Assembly: GCF_002776695.1 (NCBI RefSeq)
Contig: NZ_LFJC01000003.1
Location: forward strand, 459,588 to 523,587
Origin: Bradyrhizobium nitroreducens
GTDB lineage: Bacteria; Pseudomonadota; Alphaproteobacteria; Rhizobiales; Xanthobacteraceae
Reading direction: 5' to 3'
Length of the DNA stretch: 64,000 nt
Shown: piece after piece, positions 62,872-64,000 of the stretch
Layout of the letters: every line of letters begins with the position of its first letter
Position numbering within the stretch: the first letter of the stretch is position 1
The notes under the pieces: model-generated
Told to the model about the DNA's origin: nothing
The model's database searches: none
Seen by the model: the letters and a program-made list of their open reading frames with translations, nothing else
Made by a program: the position numbers and the translations under genes

Positions 62872-63123
62872 ATGGTAAGATCCTTCTCATCCCTCGCGAT
62901 ATTCATGATCCTCGGTGCGGCGGTGGTCGCTTTGCCGGCTTTTGCTCCAAACGTGCAAGCGGATGAGCTCGTGGCGCTGGCCAAAGGTGACCGGCTCGAA
63001 ATCCGAGCCGCTCTCCCAGATTGCTCGGCACAGGTCTGGCCAGCCTTTACCACGTCCTGCCTCCGACAAGCTGGCCCCGGAACGGAGATCCAGGTAGCTC
63101 GCCTCGTGACTGCCCGGCGTTAG
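62872..63123 (+). CDS. Small secreted protein
   Basis: An 83-residue protein with a signal peptide (FSSLAIFMILGAAVVALPAF ending APNVQA). The 52-residue mature part contains DELVALAKGDRLEIRAALPD and two cysteines (DCSAQVWPAFTTSCLRQ). A motif GGAAC-N16-TGTT at 62791-62815 resembles an EcfG promoter with one mismatch, 57 bases before the start. No family recognised. It stands upstream of the response regulator gene. Confidence 0.55.
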   Translation: MVRSFSSLAIFMILGAAVVALPAFAPNVQADELVALAKGDRLEIRAALPDCSAQVWPAFTTSCLRQAGPGTEIQVARLVTARR

Positions 63124-63368
63124 TTCGGTCCTCGTTCAATCCGCTCGCCCGAGAGATCGGCCAACCTACCTCCAGGCTTCTCCTCTCCAAGCCGGTCGGT
63201 CGGGATCAGGCCGTCGCGCTCAGACGGGACAGCCCACACGCGACGAATTCTGGCCTTCTCCTCTCGAGAAGCGCAGCAATGGCTGGGGACGTCGGTCAAG
63301 TGCAATCGGCTTACGAGCATTCGCGGGTGCCGAGACTCCCTCGGCCCGCCGAGAAAGAGTGAGATCCC

Positions 63369-64000
63369 ATGTCGACAGATCCAATTCAGGTGCCGAACGT
63401 TCTTGTCGTGGAGGACGAAATGATCCTGCGGATGCGTGCGGTCGACATCGTCGAGGATGCCGGGTTCTGTCCCATCGAGGCGATCAATGCAGACGAGGCC
63501 ATCTCCGTTCTGGAATCCCGATCGGACATCTCGCTGCTGCTGACCGACATTCAGATGCCCGGCAGTATCGATGGACTCAAGCTTGCCCATGCGGTGCACG
63601 AGCGATGGCCCTCGATCAAGATTATCCTGGTGTCCGGCCAGGTGAAGCCGTCCGAGGCGGAACGGCCGGAGAACAGTAGATTTTTCGGTAAGCCGCTCGG
63701 CGTCGAGCAAATGATCACCGAGCTGAAGACCATGGTGGGCGCAGGTGCTTTGCGGATCATTCCGACGGCAGGCGACTGGACGTCAGGTGGCCCGTTTGGC
63801 GCCGCGCCGACGGCTGCCTCCAGCTCCCAGTCGGAGCAGGAGGCTTCCTTGTCCGCCGAAAACGACACCCTTCGCTTGCTGCTCGAACAGGCCGAGATAG
63901 ACGCGCGCGCCCTGATCGTTCAGGCCGGTATCGATGACGAGCAGCGCAGTGCCGCCGAAAAATTGCAGAAGCTCATTCTCGGAGAGCTGCATCATCGCGT
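63369..64000 (+). CDS. Receiver-HWE/HisKA_2 hybrid histidine kinase, 3' end outside the window
   Basis: 210 complete codons are present. The receiver domain (residues about 9-120) shows VEDEMILRM (acid pair), the phosphoacceptor Asp in LLLTDIQMPGSIDG, Ser in LVSGQ and Lys in FFGKPLGVEQM. A linker of about 45 residues rich in Ser/Ala and Gly follows, then a helix and the start of a HisKA_2/HWE kinase box, ELHHR at the window end. HWE-type kinases act in the alphaproteobacterial general stress and light pathways. The start ATG follows CCC with GAGA upstream. Confidence 0.85.
   Translation, partial: MSTDPIQVPNVLVVEDEMILRMRAVDIVEDAGFCPIEAINADEAISVLESRSDISLLLTDIQMPGSIDGLKLAHAVHERWPSIKIILVSGQVKPSEAERPENSRFFGKPLGVEQMITELKTMVGAGALRIIPTAGDWTSGGPFGAAPTAASSSQSEQEASLSAENDTLRLLLEQAEIDARALIVQAGIDDEQRSAAEKLQKLILGELHHR

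Overview
This 64 kb window comes from a high-GC alphaproteobacterial chromosome. It is most likely Bradyrhizobium or a close relative in the Nitrobacteraceae. The evidence is gene content and order (ffs-dnaX-ybaB-recR; rpmH-rnpA-yidC-yihA-argB; dapD and dapE close together), a BA14K-type protein, an exact EcfG-type promoter, many Bug/ABC uptake proteins, and a large set of palindromic intergenic repeats of the kind common in that group. The genus assignment is inference; no database search was possible.

Left part, about 1-37 kb, is mostly conserved housekeeping DNA. It opens with the C-terminal three quarters of the helicase HrpB, then a membrane-anchored retropepsin-like protease, a phosphohexomutase, a sterol desaturase-family protein, two small secreted proteins and an OmpR-type two-component pair with a likely autoregulatory box. 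A minus-strand group follows (HIT protein, NudC, PfkB kinase, Lrp/AsnC regulator). Next comes a minus-strand operon joining a polar amino-acid-type ABC transporter to an enolase-superfamily enzyme and an SDR protein that lacks the usual catalytic residues. The SRP RNA gene then precedes dnaX-ybaB-recR. After that come an AmpG-like permease, rmuC, def-fmt-truA, dapE-DUF805-dapD, a HAD phosphatase, a DUF1036 protein, argB, a DUF423 protein, yihA, yidC, rnpA and rpmH (with a near-consensus promoter), then an orphan histidine kinase and tRNA-Arg(ACG). Sixteen palindromic repeats fill gaps between 7.9 and 36.8 kb.

Junction, about 36.9-38.4 kb. The last 27 bases of the tRNA-Arg gene body (before CCA completes) recur, 25 of 27 identical, just after queD. 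This looks like an attachment-site duplication. An AT-richer Mrr-like restriction endonuclease gene follows immediately. From here to the window end I see none of the palindromic repeats.

Right part, about 38-64 kb, is accessory in character. It holds an IclR-controlled catabolic operon (crotonase, NDP-forming acyl-CoA ligase, Bug solute-binding protein, with a convergent PhyH dioxygenase); a minus-strand stress-type group (BA14K protein with an EcfG promoter, small membrane protein, two Rnk-like proteins); a methyltransferase plus a medium-chain dehydrogenase; an MFS transporter divergent from a truncated LysR regulator; an exopolysaccharide trio (Wzc-like protein with a degenerate kinase domain, secreted GH5 hydrolase, polymerase-like membrane protein); a Tat-signal PLP enzyme; a luciferase-like monooxygenase; a LysR-regulated two-component styrene/indole-type flavin monooxygenase; small hypothetical genes; and a receiver-HWE/HisKA_2 hybrid kinase cut by the window end.

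No CRISPR array, rRNA, transposase or recognisable integrase was found. The best candidates for something new are the tRNA-Arg junction, the exopolysaccharide trio and the Tat-exported PLP enzyme, but none is clearly an undescribed system from sequence alone.
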